Source: Salinicola endophyticus
GTDB taxonomy: Bacteria > Pseudomonadota > Gammaproteobacteria > Pseudomonadales > Halomonadaceae
DNA: 64,000 nucleotides
Direction: 5' to 3'
NCBI RefSeq assembly: GCF_003206575.1
Contig: NZ_PZJO01000003.1
Coordinates: 62,001 to 126,000, forward strand
The position numbers and the translations under genes were made by a program. The stretch's first letter is position 1. Each line of letters opens with the position of its first letter. This document shows, piece after piece, positions 28,361 through 37,589 of the stretch. A model generated the notes under the pieces. The model did not search any database. It saw only the letters and a program-made list of their open reading frames with translations, and had not been told where the DNA came from.

Positions 28361-28416
28361 GCTTCGTGAAGCTCCATCCATGGCCATGCCAGACCCGCGC
28401 CGTCTGAAACGAGCGC

Positions 28417-28437
28417 GGCGCCTCCCCTCGAGGCGCC
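28417..28437. terminator. Hairpin between convergent hpaR and permease genes
   Basis: GGCGCCTC (28417-28424) pairs perfectly with GAGGCGCC (28430-28437) around CCCTC, between two converging stop codons. Probable bidirectional terminator without a marked T-run. Confidence 0.55.
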
Positions 28438-28458
28438 CCACTCGTCACCCGGCACGCA

Positions 28459-29853
28459 TCAGTCACTCAGGTCCGCCTCGAACAGCCCCTTTTTCATCTT
28501 GAACTTTACCCAGACGAGTGCGATCAGGCTGACGATGCCCAGGACGACACCAAGAAGCGTATAGATCGTGGCGGTCATCTCCGGCGAGGGCGAGGCATGG
28601 AACACCACGTAGGCCATGCCAAAGATGCCCACCATCTGCGGCAGCGGATAGAAAGGCGTGCGGTACGGACGGCGATGCTCGGGGTGGCGCCGACGCAGCA
28701 CGATCACATCGATATGCGCCACGATGTAGGCCATCAACCAGCTGGTCGCCGCGGCGATCACCAGCGCAATGATCTGCTGGGGATTGACCATCAGGAAGGT
28801 AATGACGACGACGACGGTCAAGAACAGGATGCCGACCCAGGGGGTGTTATAGCGCGGATGCATCTTGCCCATGATGGAAAATACCTGGCCGTTGTCGGCC
28901 ATGCCGGACAACATGCGCGGTACCGCGGCCAGTACCGTGTTGACCGTGCTGCAGGTCGCGGTCATGCCCATCACGGTCGCGATGATCAACCCGGTCTTGC
29001 CGAAGACGCCATCGACCAGATCCAGATAGGGCAGCGGTGACGTGGTCAGGGTTTCGGCGGAGAGGTAGCGCCCTCCTCCGAGGCAGAACAGGAGAAAGAG
29101 CACGAAGATGATGCCCAGCGACAGGAACATCGCCCTGGGAATGCGCTTTTCCGGCTGACGAATGTCACTGATCATCGGACACACGAACTCGCAGCCGACA
29201 AACATCCACATGGCCAGCGCCACCAGCCCGATGAAACTGCCATCGAAGATGCCTCCCAGCCCCCAGTCGATGCCCGCCGCGTCGCGGGCCACGTTCGGCG
29301 CAGGCGACTGGATCAGTGCTGTCACGCCGACCAGCAGGAGGGCGCCGATCATGGAGAAGGTGAACACATTCTGCAGCCGGGCGAAGACATCGGTACCCAG
29401 GATATTGAATACGGCAATCGCTGCCAGTATCAGGAGCGGCACCAGGTGCGTGGGTAATGTGTCAGGGAACAGTGCCTGAAGCAGCGCATCGACCAGCAGG
29501 AATTCGGCCGGGATAGCGAAGACGGCCACCACGACGTAGCCCGCAAACACCGACACGATGGCCGGGAAATGCCCGATGGCCTTCTGGGTATAGGTGGCCA
29601 GCGTACCGGCCTGTGGATACATCAACGAGAGTTCCGAAAACGAAATGGCGTTGCAGACGGCCAGCAGGGCCGCGACCAGCATGGCGGCCAGAAAACTCAG
29701 GCCGCCGATGCCGAACCCCAGCAGCCCTGATGCCATCACCCCCTGTACCACCACGGTGCCTACGCAGATGGCGATCATGGTATTGAAACCGATGGCCCGT
29801 CGGGCGGGGGGGGTAGCAGGTATCGCTGGAGCGACTTTCGTGGTATCGAGCAT
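28459..29853 (-). CDS. APC-family amino acid/amine permease
   Basis: A 464-residue inner-membrane permease with about twelve hydrophobic segments and the family's N-terminal substrate loop (GVMASGLLGFGIGGLSFLAAM). The ATG at 29853 has GGAGG nine bases upstream. Members carry amino acids, polyamines and amines. With HpaR on one side and MFS and MarR genes on the other, tyramine, phenylethylamine or tryptamine uptake is a reasonable guess, not shown by sequence. Confidence 0.85.
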   Translation of the reverse strand: MLDTTKVAPAIPATPPARRAIGFNTMIAICVGTVVVQGVMASGLLGFGIGGLSFLAAMLVAALLAVCNAISFSELSLMYPQAGTLATYTQKAIGHFPAIVSVFAGYVVVAVFAIPAEFLLVDALLQALFPDTLPTHLVPLLILAAIAVFNILGTDVFARLQNVFTFSMIGALLLVGVTALIQSPAPNVARDAAGIDWGLGGIFDGSFIGLVALAMWMFVGCEFVCPMISDIRQPEKRIPRAMFLSLGIIFVLFLLFCLGGGRYLSAETLTTSPLPYLDLVDGVFGKTGLIIATVMGMTATCSTVNTVLAAVPRMLSGMADNGQVFSIMGKMHPRYNTPWVGILFLTVVVVITFLMVNPQQIIALVIAAATSWLMAYIVAHIDVIVLRRRHPEHRRPYRTPFYPLPQMVGIFGMAYVVFHASPSPEMTATIYTLLGVVLGIVSLIALVWVKFKMKKGLFEADLSD

Positions 29854-30021
29854 GGTCAATGACCTCCGTGAGACAGGGTCGGTTTTGTTATTGGCGGGTA
29901 CTGACAGAGGCGTCACAGCCTAATGCTCCAACCTACGTCTGCCGGACACGACGTTCTTGTTCTCTCCTGCCAGAAACTTTCCTTTCCCTGCCTTGCCTTG
30001 CCCATCGGGGCCAAGGCGAGT

Positions 30022-30046
30022 GCCACCCCAGCAGACGATGGGTGGC
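30022..30046 (-). terminator. Hairpin downstream of the MFS gene at 30071
   Basis: GCCACCC (30022-30028) pairs with GGGTGGC (30040-30046) about 25 bp past the stop codon of the MFS gene. No T-run follows; weak support. Confidence 0.3.
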
Positions 30047-30070
30047 GGTGGCCATGGGGAGGTCTCCAGC

Positions 30071-31276
30071 TCAGAGCGGGGGTTGGTCCTGCCGGGAGGT
30101 AGCCAGACCCGCGCGGCCGCGCAGTGCGACACCGCTCCAGCCCACGGCGTAGAGCACCGCGAGTGCGACGAGCAGCAGGATGCCCCGCCGCAGATCGCCG
30201 CCGAGGCTCACCGCCAGCCCCACCACCAGCGGACTGACGAACTGGCCGATATAGAGACAGCCAGTGAACAGCCCCATGCCGCGACCGCGGGTCTGCGGCG
30301 TGAGGGCGTTCATCACCGGCGCCATGGCGTTGGGCACCAGCATCCCGGCCCCGATCCCGTGGACGGTCACCGCCAGCAGCACGCTCGCATAGCCGGGGGC
30401 CTCGGCCAGTATCCACAGCCCGCCGGCAAGCAGTAGCAGCAGCAGTCCATTGCAGCCGTGCAACCCCAGCCCTCGTCGCGCCAAGGGCCACAGCAGTGCC
30501 CCCAGCAGCGAGGCGAGCAGTGCCCACCCGGTGCACAACCCGATCAGGGTGCTCGATGTCACGCCCAGGCCGACCAGGATCACCGGCGTCTGGATGGTGA
30601 CGACGAAGCACAGCACCATGCCCACGGCGATCAGCGCGCAGCCGGCCACCAGCGCGACCCGGTCTACCCGGTCCGTGCCGCGCGCCTGATCGCGAGCCTG
30701 CTGCTGCGCCAACGGCGGCTCCCACAGGATGCGCAGCATGAACGGCACCAGCAGCAGCGGCAGCAGATAGAGATAGAAAGGGGTACGCCAGGAGGACTCG
30801 CCGAGCACCCCACCGGCGACGAAGAACAGAGCGCCGACAAGGCCGATGGTCACCACCTGGCGATTGACGTAGCGCAAGCGCTGTTCGCCGTGCCAGTAGT
30901 CAGCGATCAGGGTCGAACAGCCGGTCATGACCATGGCCTCGGCCACCCCGAACGCCAGCCGAGCGGCGACCACGCCCATCAGCGCGTCGAGCTGTGCCGG
31001 CAGCGCGCCGAGGATGGCATAGAGCAGGGTCGCGGCCACCAGCATCGGCTTGCGTCCGACACGATCCGCCAACCAGCCGGCCACCGGCGCGAACAGCGCG
31101 ATCGCCAGCGCCGGCCCGGTGATGGCGAGCGGCACCCAGAGGCCGGCGTGCGGCTCGCTGGGCATGAACGCCGCCATCATCTTGGGCAGGACCGGCGCCA
31201 CCATCACCGAGCCGACAATGGTCAGACTGCTGCCCAGGAGCAGCACCGCGCCCTCGCGCGTCCCAGCCTGGCGCAT
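30071..31276 (-). CDS. MFS transporter (paralogue of the one at 24335)
   Basis: A 401-residue twelve-segment carrier with GWLADRVGRKPML as the MFS loop motif. Long blocks are shared with the carrier at 24335-25597 (WVPLAITGPALAIALFAP, AEAMVMTGCSTLIADYW, RYVNRQVVTI, NAMAPVMNALTPQTRGRGMG), so one arose by duplication. GAGGTGCATC precedes the ATG at 31276. A MarR gene lies 130 bp upstream on the same strand and may control it. Substrate unknown, likely an aromatic acid or amide. Confidence 0.87.
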   Translation of the reverse strand: MRQAGTREGAVLLLGSSLTIVGSVMVAPVLPKMMAAFMPSEPHAGLWVPLAITGPALAIALFAPVAGWLADRVGRKPMLVAATLLYAILGALPAQLDALMGVVAARLAFGVAEAMVMTGCSTLIADYWHGEQRLRYVNRQVVTIGLVGALFFVAGGVLGESSWRTPFYLYLLPLLLVPFMLRILWEPPLAQQQARDQARGTDRVDRVALVAGCALIAVGMVLCFVVTIQTPVILVGLGVTSSTLIGLCTGWALLASLLGALLWPLARRGLGLHGCNGLLLLLLAGGLWILAEAPGYASVLLAVTVHGIGAGMLVPNAMAPVMNALTPQTRGRGMGLFTGCLYIGQFVSPLVVGLAVSLGGDLRRGILLLVALAVLYAVGWSGVALRGRAGLATSRQDQPPL

Positions 31277-31405
31277 GATGCACCTCGATCATTGTGATTG
31301 TGATGGCGATCAGACTAGGCACAAGACGCGCACGGGCGTTATCCCGAATCGGCAATATTGGCAGCGCGGGCAGGCCCGGGGGATCGGGCCAGGTGCGAGG
31401 TGACG

Positions 31406-31882
31406 TCAGGGCGTGTTGAGGTTGCGGAACATCTTGCTCAGGCACTGGTTGACATAGACGATCTCCGCCTTCCCCAGGCCGTCGAACGCTCTCTCCACCA
31501 CCCGCGCGGTGAGCTCTCTGGCCACCGCCAGCCTGGCTTCACCCTCGGCGGTCAACGTGACCTCGGTGACCCGGCCATCCTGCGGCGAGGGCGCGGTCTC
31601 GAGCAGCCCCGCCTCCTGCATCTTGTAGACGATCTTGGTCACCGTGGAGAGCTTGGCCACGACGTGGGTGGCGATGTCAGACATGCTCAGGCGACCCTGT
31701 TCGTGGAGGATCACCAGGACCCGCCACTTGGACGAGCTCAACCCCTGGGGCTTGAGCAGCGCGTCCACCTCGGCGCTGTACTTCGCGTTCAGCCGCGCGA
31801 CCCAGTAGAGCGGGAAATCCTGGGCGCGATACTCATCGGAGAGCGGAAAGAAGGAGGAAGCCAGCTCATCCTTGTCGACCAT
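31406..31882 (-). CDS. MarR-family regulator, candidate regulator of the iac operon
   Basis: A 158-residue winged-helix repressor (LSSSKWRVLVILHEQGRLSMSDIATHVVAKLSTVTKIVYKMQ region, then LLETAPSPQDGRVTEVTLT for the wing). The ATG at 31882 has GGAG upstream; an upstream TTG is less likely. iac clusters elsewhere carry a MarR regulator (IacR), and this is the only free-standing MarR on this side of the operon besides HpaR, so it is a candidate. It lies about 16 kb from the iac promoter. A dyad at 31898-31932 may be its own operator. Confidence 0.8.
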   Translation of the reverse strand: MVDKDELASSFFPLSDEYRAQDFPLYWVARLNAKYSAEVDALLKPQGLSSSKWRVLVILHEQGRLSMSDIATHVVAKLSTVTKIVYKMQEAGLLETAPSPQDGRVTEVTLTAEGEARLAVARELTARVVERAFDGLGKAEIVYVNQCLSKMFRNLNTP

Positions 31883-31897
31883 GCGAGGGCGCTCCAA

Positions 31898-31932
31898 GGC
31901 GATAAAATAGTTGAATAGTCTAACATATCGCC
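31898..31932. promoter_or_regulatory. Dyad in front of the MarR gene
   Basis: GGCGATA (31898-31904) and TATCGCC (31926-31932) are inverted around an AT-rich centre, 16 bp upstream of the MarR start. Autoregulation is a reasonable inference from position. Confidence 0.4.
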
Positions 31933-32039
31933 TGACTCACAAAAGCCACTCCAGGGGCGCAACAGCGCATCATCGGGCGCTGCGAGACCCCGCCTACACT
32001 GACCTCGAGCGCCTCATCGATTCGCCAGCGCCACTCGGG

Positions 32040-32972
32040 TCAGGCCCGCTGGAGGGTCTCGGAGGGGTATTCGCCGAACAGCTCGTGATAGCTCGCCGAG
32101 AAGTGGCTGAGATGACGGAAGCCCAGGTCGTGGGCCACATCGCCCACCGTCAGATCCTCCGCTGGCGCACTCATCAGCCGGCGGCGCACGGCGTTGAGCC
32201 GAATGCTGCGCAAAAACGCCACCGGACGCATGCCCACCACCCGCTGGAAGCTGTTCTGCAGCGTGCGGCGGCTGACATGCAGCTGCTCGCACAGGTCGAG
32301 CACGCTGAGCGGCCGTTCCGGGTCGGCCAGCATCAGCTCCTGGCTGCGCCGCACGATATACGAACTCACCGCGAGCTCGTGGCGCCGTCGCTCGCCGCTG
32401 GCCTGCAGCAGCAGATCGAGCAGCAGCGTCATCAGCGCCTCCTCGATACGCTTCTCGTGCAGGCCATCGGTGTCCGCCCCGCGCTGACCGAGGCCGGCGA
32501 CGTGACGGAAGATATCCCGCTTGATCGATTTCAACAGCCCCTGCGGCACCTCGAGTCCCGGCAGCCCCGCCAGGCGCGCGAACTGGGCGCTGCCCAGTTC
32601 GAGCTCGGCCAGGCGGCTGAAGCGTTCGATATCGACGCTCAGCGACAGAAACGCCATGCCTTCCGGCGCGTGCAGCATGAACTCCTCGCCATCGCGCAGC
32701 ATCAGAATGCTATTGGCGCCGACCTTGCAGCCCTGGATGACCGGCATCTTGGCGGTGGAGAAAGAGACGCAGAAGCGCTGCCGCGGTGCCTGACCATACT
32801 GCACCACGCGTTTGTCGAGCGCTTCGTGGAAGAGCTGGAAGCGCTCGCCCGAGACCAGCAGCAGTTCACTCCTGAGGCGCCCGGCCCCGAGCTGGTCGTA
32901 GACCTGCTGCCAGCCGCTGATCGCCGCCGCATGCTGCTGGGAATCCTGGAAGGAACGCACCTCGTATCGCAT
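32040..32972 (-). CDS. AraC-family transcriptional regulator
   Basis: A 310-residue regulator. The DNA-binding domain reads LCEQLHVSRRTLQNSFQRVVGMRPVAFLRSIRLNAVRRR and VAHDLGFRHLSHFSASYHELFGEYPSETL. Effector domain and HTH resemble the AraC proteins at 7835 and 26592. The ATG at 32972 follows GGGGTAGGT; the longer frame upstream reaches the neighbouring gene and lacks homology. It follows the ALDH and porin genes on the same strand and probably controls them. Confidence 0.86.
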   Translation of the reverse strand: MRYEVRSFQDSQQHAAAISGWQQVYDQLGAGRLRSELLLVSGERFQLFHEALDKRVVQYGQAPRQRFCVSFSTAKMPVIQGCKVGANSILMLRDGEEFMLHAPEGMAFLSLSVDIERFSRLAELELGSAQFARLAGLPGLEVPQGLLKSIKRDIFRHVAGLGQRGADTDGLHEKRIEEALMTLLLDLLLQASGERRRHELAVSSYIVRRSQELMLADPERPLSVLDLCEQLHVSRRTLQNSFQRVVGMRPVAFLRSIRLNAVRRRLMSAPAEDLTVGDVAHDLGFRHLSHFSASYHELFGEYPSETLQRA

Positions 32973-33050
32973 ACCTACCCCCTGAGCGCGCCGCGGTCGC
33001 GGCGCTGCCGAGGTCGAGCCCGCCGAACGGGCACCGCCCAAGGCGCCCGT

Positions 33051-34379
33051 CTAGAAGAACGCGGCCACGACCAGTTGCGCATAGACGTTGGTGCCGTTAC
33101 CCCCGACCTGGCTGCCCCCTTCGGCGGCGCTCTTGTCGGGTTTGTAGAAGCCCACCAGGGGGCTGATGGCGATATGTTCGGTCGCCATCCAGCTCGCGTA
33201 CAGATCCAGCTCCCGGGCATCCAAATTACGCGTATCGCGCCGCTTCAGGGTAGTGAAGTCGAAAAACAGTGCCCCCAGACTCAGACGCTCCGTCGGTTGC
33301 AAGCGCAGGCCGAGATGCTGGATACCCGTGTTACGCGCGAAGATCCCGGCATAGTTGGCCGCCACTTCGCCCTGGAACCAGGTGCCCAGTTGGGGACTGT
33401 TCTGGCCGGTGAACAGCGAGTCCCAATCCGCGGAGTAGCGGGTGTAGCGGTAGGTCAGGGTCGGTGTCCAGGCGAGTTCGGCGAAGGTGTAGCTGGCCTC
33501 GGCGTACCAGGCGCTCTCGCTGCCGCTGCGCTTGTACTGGCGCGCGTACTCGGCGGCAAAGGCGGCATTCTCGATCCCCAGATCGCTCTCTCCGCGCAGG
33601 CTGTAGACGTTCATGCCATCGCGCTGGCGGGTGAACTCGTTGGCCCAGCGGTCGTTGACATCGAGGCCGTGCACCGCGGTCAGACCGACGGTACCCGCCG
33701 CGCCGGTGTAGTCGAGGGTACCGGCAAGCAGCTCGGTATCGGCCTGGGCACGGTTGTCCGACTCGAGCCAGGCGGCGGTGCCATGCAGGCCCTGCTCGCC
33801 CCCGATGCGCGCCACCGCGGTGCGTGCGAAGGCGTGACGCGGTGCCAGGTAGTAGGCGCCCCCCCGGTTGAGGGCGCCTCCGGCTGGACCCTTGCCGAGA
33901 TTCAACCCATCGTCGTTGATGATGAAACCCCGGCCGAGCTGGACCACCTGCCGGCCGGCGGAGAGATCCAGTCCATTCGTGCCGAGAAAGGGAAAGCGAT
34001 CGCCCGAACGCCAGCCCAGGTAGGCCTCTTCGAGCGAGGTCCGCCGCTCCGAGCCCAGGCTGTTGCCACCGGCATCGCCGTCGCCCCAGGTCGCGGAGCT
34101 GACCCAGTCGAGCGCAGCGTAGAGCTCGCCGCGGTCGCCCAGGGTGCGATGGCCGCTGAAACCATACTTGATATAGCCCTCGCGCCAGGTACTGCCGCCG
34201 TCGCGGCCGGCGTAACTCTTGCGGCTGTCCATCCAGCCGTGAACGGCCGTGACGTCCAGGTTCAGCGCCCCCTTGGGACTCGCCAGCAGCTCGTAGGCCT
34301 GGGCGCTACCGAGCGGCGCCAGGACCAGGCCCAGCGCGGCGCAGCCGCCGACGAGCCGATGCCTCTTGTGTGCCGTCAT
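33051..34379 (-). CDS. Outer-membrane porin, alginate-export-like beta barrel (paralogue)
   Basis: A 442-residue exported protein with signal peptide (RLVGGCAALGLVLAPLGSAQA) and a barrel-type C-terminus ending in phenylalanine (LVVAAFF). It shares the overall plan and many blocks with the porin at 11846-13189. The leader upstream holds a perfect 15-bp direct repeat rich in AAC on the coding strand. Next to the ALDH and APC permease it probably admits the substrate of that unit. Confidence 0.82.
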   Translation of the reverse strand: MTAHKRHRLVGGCAALGLVLAPLGSAQAYELLASPKGALNLDVTAVHGWMDSRKSYAGRDGGSTWREGYIKYGFSGHRTLGDRGELYAALDWVSSATWGDGDAGGNSLGSERRTSLEEAYLGWRSGDRFPFLGTNGLDLSAGRQVVQLGRGFIINDDGLNLGKGPAGGALNRGGAYYLAPRHAFARTAVARIGGEQGLHGTAAWLESDNRAQADTELLAGTLDYTGAAGTVGLTAVHGLDVNDRWANEFTRQRDGMNVYSLRGESDLGIENAAFAAEYARQYKRSGSESAWYAEASYTFAELAWTPTLTYRYTRYSADWDSLFTGQNSPQLGTWFQGEVAANYAGIFARNTGIQHLGLRLQPTERLSLGALFFDFTTLKRRDTRNLDARELDLYASWMATEHIAISPLVGFYKPDKSAAEGGSQVGGNGTNVYAQLVVAAFF

Positions 34380-34390
34380 GGCCTCTTCCT

Positions 34391-34420
34391 ATCACTGTTG
34401 TTGTTATCACTGTTGTTGTT
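34391..34420 (-). repeat. 15-bp tandem repeat in the porin leader (AAC-rich)
   Basis: ATCACTGTTGTTGTT occurs twice in tandem (34391-34405 and 34406-34420). On the coding strand this reads AACAACAACAGTGAT twice, just upstream of the GGAAGAGG ribosome site. AACAACAA motifs are the kind of target bound by Hfq with Crc in pseudomonads, so post-transcriptional control is possible. Confidence 0.6.
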
Positions 34421-34458
34421 CGCGCCCTCGCTGCCGCGGGGCGCCGGGCGCGCACCGC

Positions 34459-35889
34459 TCAGCTCGCCGCCGGGGAGGGCAGCGGGCGCGTGAAGCGCAG
34501 TTGCGGCGTGGTGAACTCGAGCAGCCCCTGTAACCCGAACTCGACCCCGAAGCCGGACATCTTGCAGCCCCCGAAGGGCGTGTTGGGCTGAATCTGGGCG
34601 TGACAGTTGACCCACGCCACGCCGCTCTCCAGGCGATTGGCGATAGCCTGGGCGTGGGCCTCATCGGCCCCCCACACCGAGCCGCCCAACCCCATCGACG
34701 AGGCGTTGGCGCGGCGCAGGGCATCCTCGACGTGGGTATAGGCGATCAGCGGCAGCACCGGGCCGAACTGCTCCTCGTCCACCAGCCGCTGGCCGTCGCT
34801 GACGCCGATGACGATGGTCGGCGGATAGAAGAAGCCGGGGCGATCCAGGCGCTCGCCACCGCACAGCACCTCGGCGCCCTGGGCGCGAGCGTCGTCGACC
34901 AGCTCACACACCAGCGAGAGCTGATCGGCGTTCTGCAGCGGGCCGAAGGTCACGCCCGCCTCCAGGCCATCGCCGACCACCTGGCGCCGCGCAATGTCGG
35001 CCAGCGCCTCGGCCAGTTCGCGATACTGGGATTCGTGCACGTAGAGCCGCTTCAGCGCCGCGCAGGTCTGCCCCATGTTGATGAAGGCGGCCTGGAAGAT
35101 CTCTTCGGCCACCGCCGCCACCGGCGTCTCCGGCAGCACGATGGCGGCGTCGTTGCCGCCCAGCTCCAGGGTCAGGCGCTTGAGATTGCCGGCCGCGGCC
35201 TGCATCACCTGCTGCCCGGTGGCGGTGGAGCCGGTGAAGACGATCTTGTCGATGTCCGGATGCGCAGTGATGGCACCGCCGAAGCCGTGCCCGCCGGTGA
35301 CCCCGTTGATCACGCCGCGGGGCACATGACGGGCGATGATCTCGATCAGCCGCAGGGTGCTCAGCGGGGTCAGGCTGGAGGGCTTGCTGACCACGCAGTT
35401 GCCCGCCCGCAGCGCCGGCATCAGGTGCCACACGGCGATCATGAAGGGCCAGTTCCACGGCGTGATCGAGGCCACCACCCCCACCGGGCGATGGTGCAGC
35501 TCGATCTGCTGGGTCGGCGACCGTTCGATCGTCTCCACCGGGATCTCCTGGCTCGCCGCATAGCGCGTCCAGGCCACCCCACCGCCGATCTCCGCGTGCG
35601 CCAGCGCCAGCGGCTTGCCCTGCTCGCGCACGATCAGCCGTGCCAGCTCGTCGGCCTCGCGCTCGATGTCGTCGGCGATGCGGCCGAGGGCCTCGCAGCG
35701 CTGCGCGTGGCTGTAGGCCTGCCAGGCGCCGAAGGCGGCACGGGCGGCGACCACAGCGCGATCCAGCTGGGCAAGAGAGCCCGCCGGACACTCGGCGAAG
35801 GCGCTACCGCTGGCCGGATCGATCACCGCGAAGTGCCCCTCCTCCCCGGCCACCTGCTCGCCGTCGATCACGAGTCGATAGTCATGCAT
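34459..35889 (-). CDS. NAD(P)-dependent aldehyde dehydrogenase
   Basis: A 476-residue aldehyde dehydrogenase with nucleophile C276 in GQTCAALKR and the general-base segment LTLELGGND. AGGAG precedes the ATG at 35889. It lies between a porin gene and an APC permease gene upstream of the iac operon. An arylacetaldehyde such as indole-3-acetaldehyde would fit, giving indole-acetate as product; succinate semialdehyde or aminoaldehyde dehydrogenases are alternatives that sequence alone cannot exclude. Confidence 0.85.
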   Translation of the reverse strand: MHDYRLVIDGEQVAGEEGHFAVIDPASGSAFAECPAGSLAQLDRAVVAARAAFGAWQAYSHAQRCEALGRIADDIEREADELARLIVREQGKPLALAHAEIGGGVAWTRYAASQEIPVETIERSPTQQIELHHRPVGVVASITPWNWPFMIAVWHLMPALRAGNCVVSKPSSLTPLSTLRLIEIIARHVPRGVINGVTGGHGFGGAITAHPDIDKIVFTGSTATGQQVMQAAAGNLKRLTLELGGNDAAIVLPETPVAAVAEEIFQAAFINMGQTCAALKRLYVHESQYRELAEALADIARRQVVGDGLEAGVTFGPLQNADQLSLVCELVDDARAQGAEVLCGGERLDRPGFFYPPTIVIGVSDGQRLVDEEQFGPVLPLIAYTHVEDALRRANASSMGLGGSVWGADEAHAQAIANRLESGVAWVNCHAQIQPNTPFGGCKMSGFGVEFGLQGLLEFTTPQLRFTRPLPSPAAS

Positions 35890-35932
35890 CACGATTCTCC
35901 TGGTGTGTGTCGTTGTCACGGGTGTCGCCGGC

Positions 35933-37375
35933 CTAGATGCGATGGAGGCCGAGCTGTGAAAAGCGTTCCGGCTCGGCCCGGCGCAGTCGCATCGCCATCA
36001 AGCCGCCGATGGCGAGGGAGAGCACGATGAGCAGGCAGAGGGCGTAGGAGAGCATCTTGCTCGATCCGGTCAGCACGTCGAAATGGGCCACCGCGATGAC
36101 CATCACGCCCAGCAGCAGCGCACTGGCGAGCAGCGGCAAGAGACGCCCGCGCCACACGCCCACGCCGAGTTCGGGATGACGCTGGAAGTAGCACGCCACC
36201 GCCAGCGAGGTGAGCGCCATCAGCAGGATCAGCGACAGCGCCGCCAGGCTCGAGAACCAGGCGAACAGCTCGAGGATCGGATCACTGCCGCAAGCGGCGA
36301 AGATCAGCACCGCGGCAGCGGCGATCAGCGTCTGTACCAGGGAGCCGACGTAGGGGCTCCGGTGCCGCGGATGCGTGCGCCCCAGGGCCCCGGGCAGCAG
36401 GCCGTCACGCCCGATGGCATAGAAGTAGCGCGCCGCCGAGTTGTGGAACGCCAGCAGTCCGGCGTAGATGCTGACCAGAAACAGCACCCGCGCGATCTGG
36501 GTCAGGGCACTGCCGACATAGTGATCGGCCAGACCGTAGATCAGTACCGTGGGGTCCTTGAGCTGGACGAGCGTCTCCACCACCCGGTCCGACCCCACGC
36601 CGACGATCATGGACCAGGTGGAGAAGGTGTAGAAAAAGCCGATCAGCAGGATCGAGGCGTAGGTCGCCAGGGGAATGTCGCGGCGCGGATTCTTCGCCTC
36701 CTCCCCATAGATGGTGGTCGCCTCGAAGCCGATGAAGGCTGCGAAGCAGAACAGCAGCCCGATCGACGGCGAGCCGCTCAGCACGCTCTCGGCCTGGAAC
36801 GAGGCAAAGTCCACCCCATGCGCACCGCCACTGGAGAGGATCGCGATATCCAGGACCAGGATGACGCCATACTCGGCCATGACGATGAGGCACAGCACCT
36901 TGGCGGAGAGATCGATCTTGCGATAGCCGAAGGCGGAGATACTCGCCATCGCCAGCAGCGCGCAGAGCCACCACGGCAGGGAGAGGCCGAATAACGCCTT
37001 CAGGGTGCCGGCGGCGACACCGCCGAACATGCCATAGAGCCCGATCTGCAGGATGTTGTAGGCGAACAGGGCCAGCCCCCCGACCGCGCCGCCGGGGATG
37101 GGCCCCAGGCCCCGGGTCGAGAAGGCATAGAAGCCGCCGGCGTCGGTCACGTGCCGGGCCATGGTGGTGTAGCCCACCGAGAACAGCAGGAGTATCGCGA
37201 GCACCATCAGAATGAGCGACGGCGTCCCGGCACCGTTGCCAAGCATGATGCCGATGGGAAAACCGCCCGCCAGCACGCTGAAGGGACTCGCGGCGGAGAC
37301 CACGAAAAAGATGATGAAACCGACGCCCAGGGCACCACGCCTGAGCTCCGTCGTGGGGGAGGAAGTAACGTTCAT
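35933..37375 (-). CDS. APC-family amino acid/amine permease
   Basis: A 480-residue permease with about twelve hydrophobic segments and the APC first-segment region (VGFIIFFVVSAASPFSVLAGGFPIG, residues 17-41). GAAGG precedes the ATG at 37375. It starts the APC-ALDH-porin-AraC run, 43 bp before the ALDH gene. It differs clearly from the permease at 28459, so it is not a recent duplicate. An aromatic amine such as tryptamine is a plausible cargo by context. Confidence 0.85.
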   Translation of the reverse strand: MNVTSSPTTELRRGALGVGFIIFFVVSAASPFSVLAGGFPIGIMLGNGAGTPSLILMVLAILLLFSVGYTTMARHVTDAGGFYAFSTRGLGPIPGGAVGGLALFAYNILQIGLYGMFGGVAAGTLKALFGLSLPWWLCALLAMASISAFGYRKIDLSAKVLCLIVMAEYGVILVLDIAILSSGGAHGVDFASFQAESVLSGSPSIGLLFCFAAFIGFEATTIYGEEAKNPRRDIPLATYASILLIGFFYTFSTWSMIVGVGSDRVVETLVQLKDPTVLIYGLADHYVGSALTQIARVLFLVSIYAGLLAFHNSAARYFYAIGRDGLLPGALGRTHPRHRSPYVGSLVQTLIAAAAVLIFAACGSDPILELFAWFSSLAALSLILLMALTSLAVACYFQRHPELGVGVWRGRLLPLLASALLLGVMVIAVAHFDVLTGSSKMLSYALCLLIVLSLAIGGLMAMRLRRAEPERFSQLGLHRI

Positions 37376-37589
37376 GGCTGTGCCTTCGTCATTATGATTG
37401 TAGGAACACGTAACGCTTCCACTCATGCTAGCCCCGCAGCCCACCTCGACGTTATCCCAAATTGGAACCAATAATTTCTTTTAAAACAAAAACTTGAAAC
37501 AAAGCACCGGCAGGCGCCCGAGGCCCCACCTCGAGTCGCCCTGAACGTTCTCGCGTCGCCGGCGATTCGTACCCGGACCCCGCTGCCCC

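Noticed and set aside
31911-34493. 860-codon plus-strand open frame
   Set aside because: It lies antisense to the AraC and porin genes, which have clear domains and signal peptide; the long frame is a by-product of high-GC codon use.
37461-37472. ATTGG-AA-CCAAT dyad upstream of the APC permease gene
   Set aside because: A 5-bp-arm dyad in an AT-rich stretch can arise by chance; no matching second site was found.
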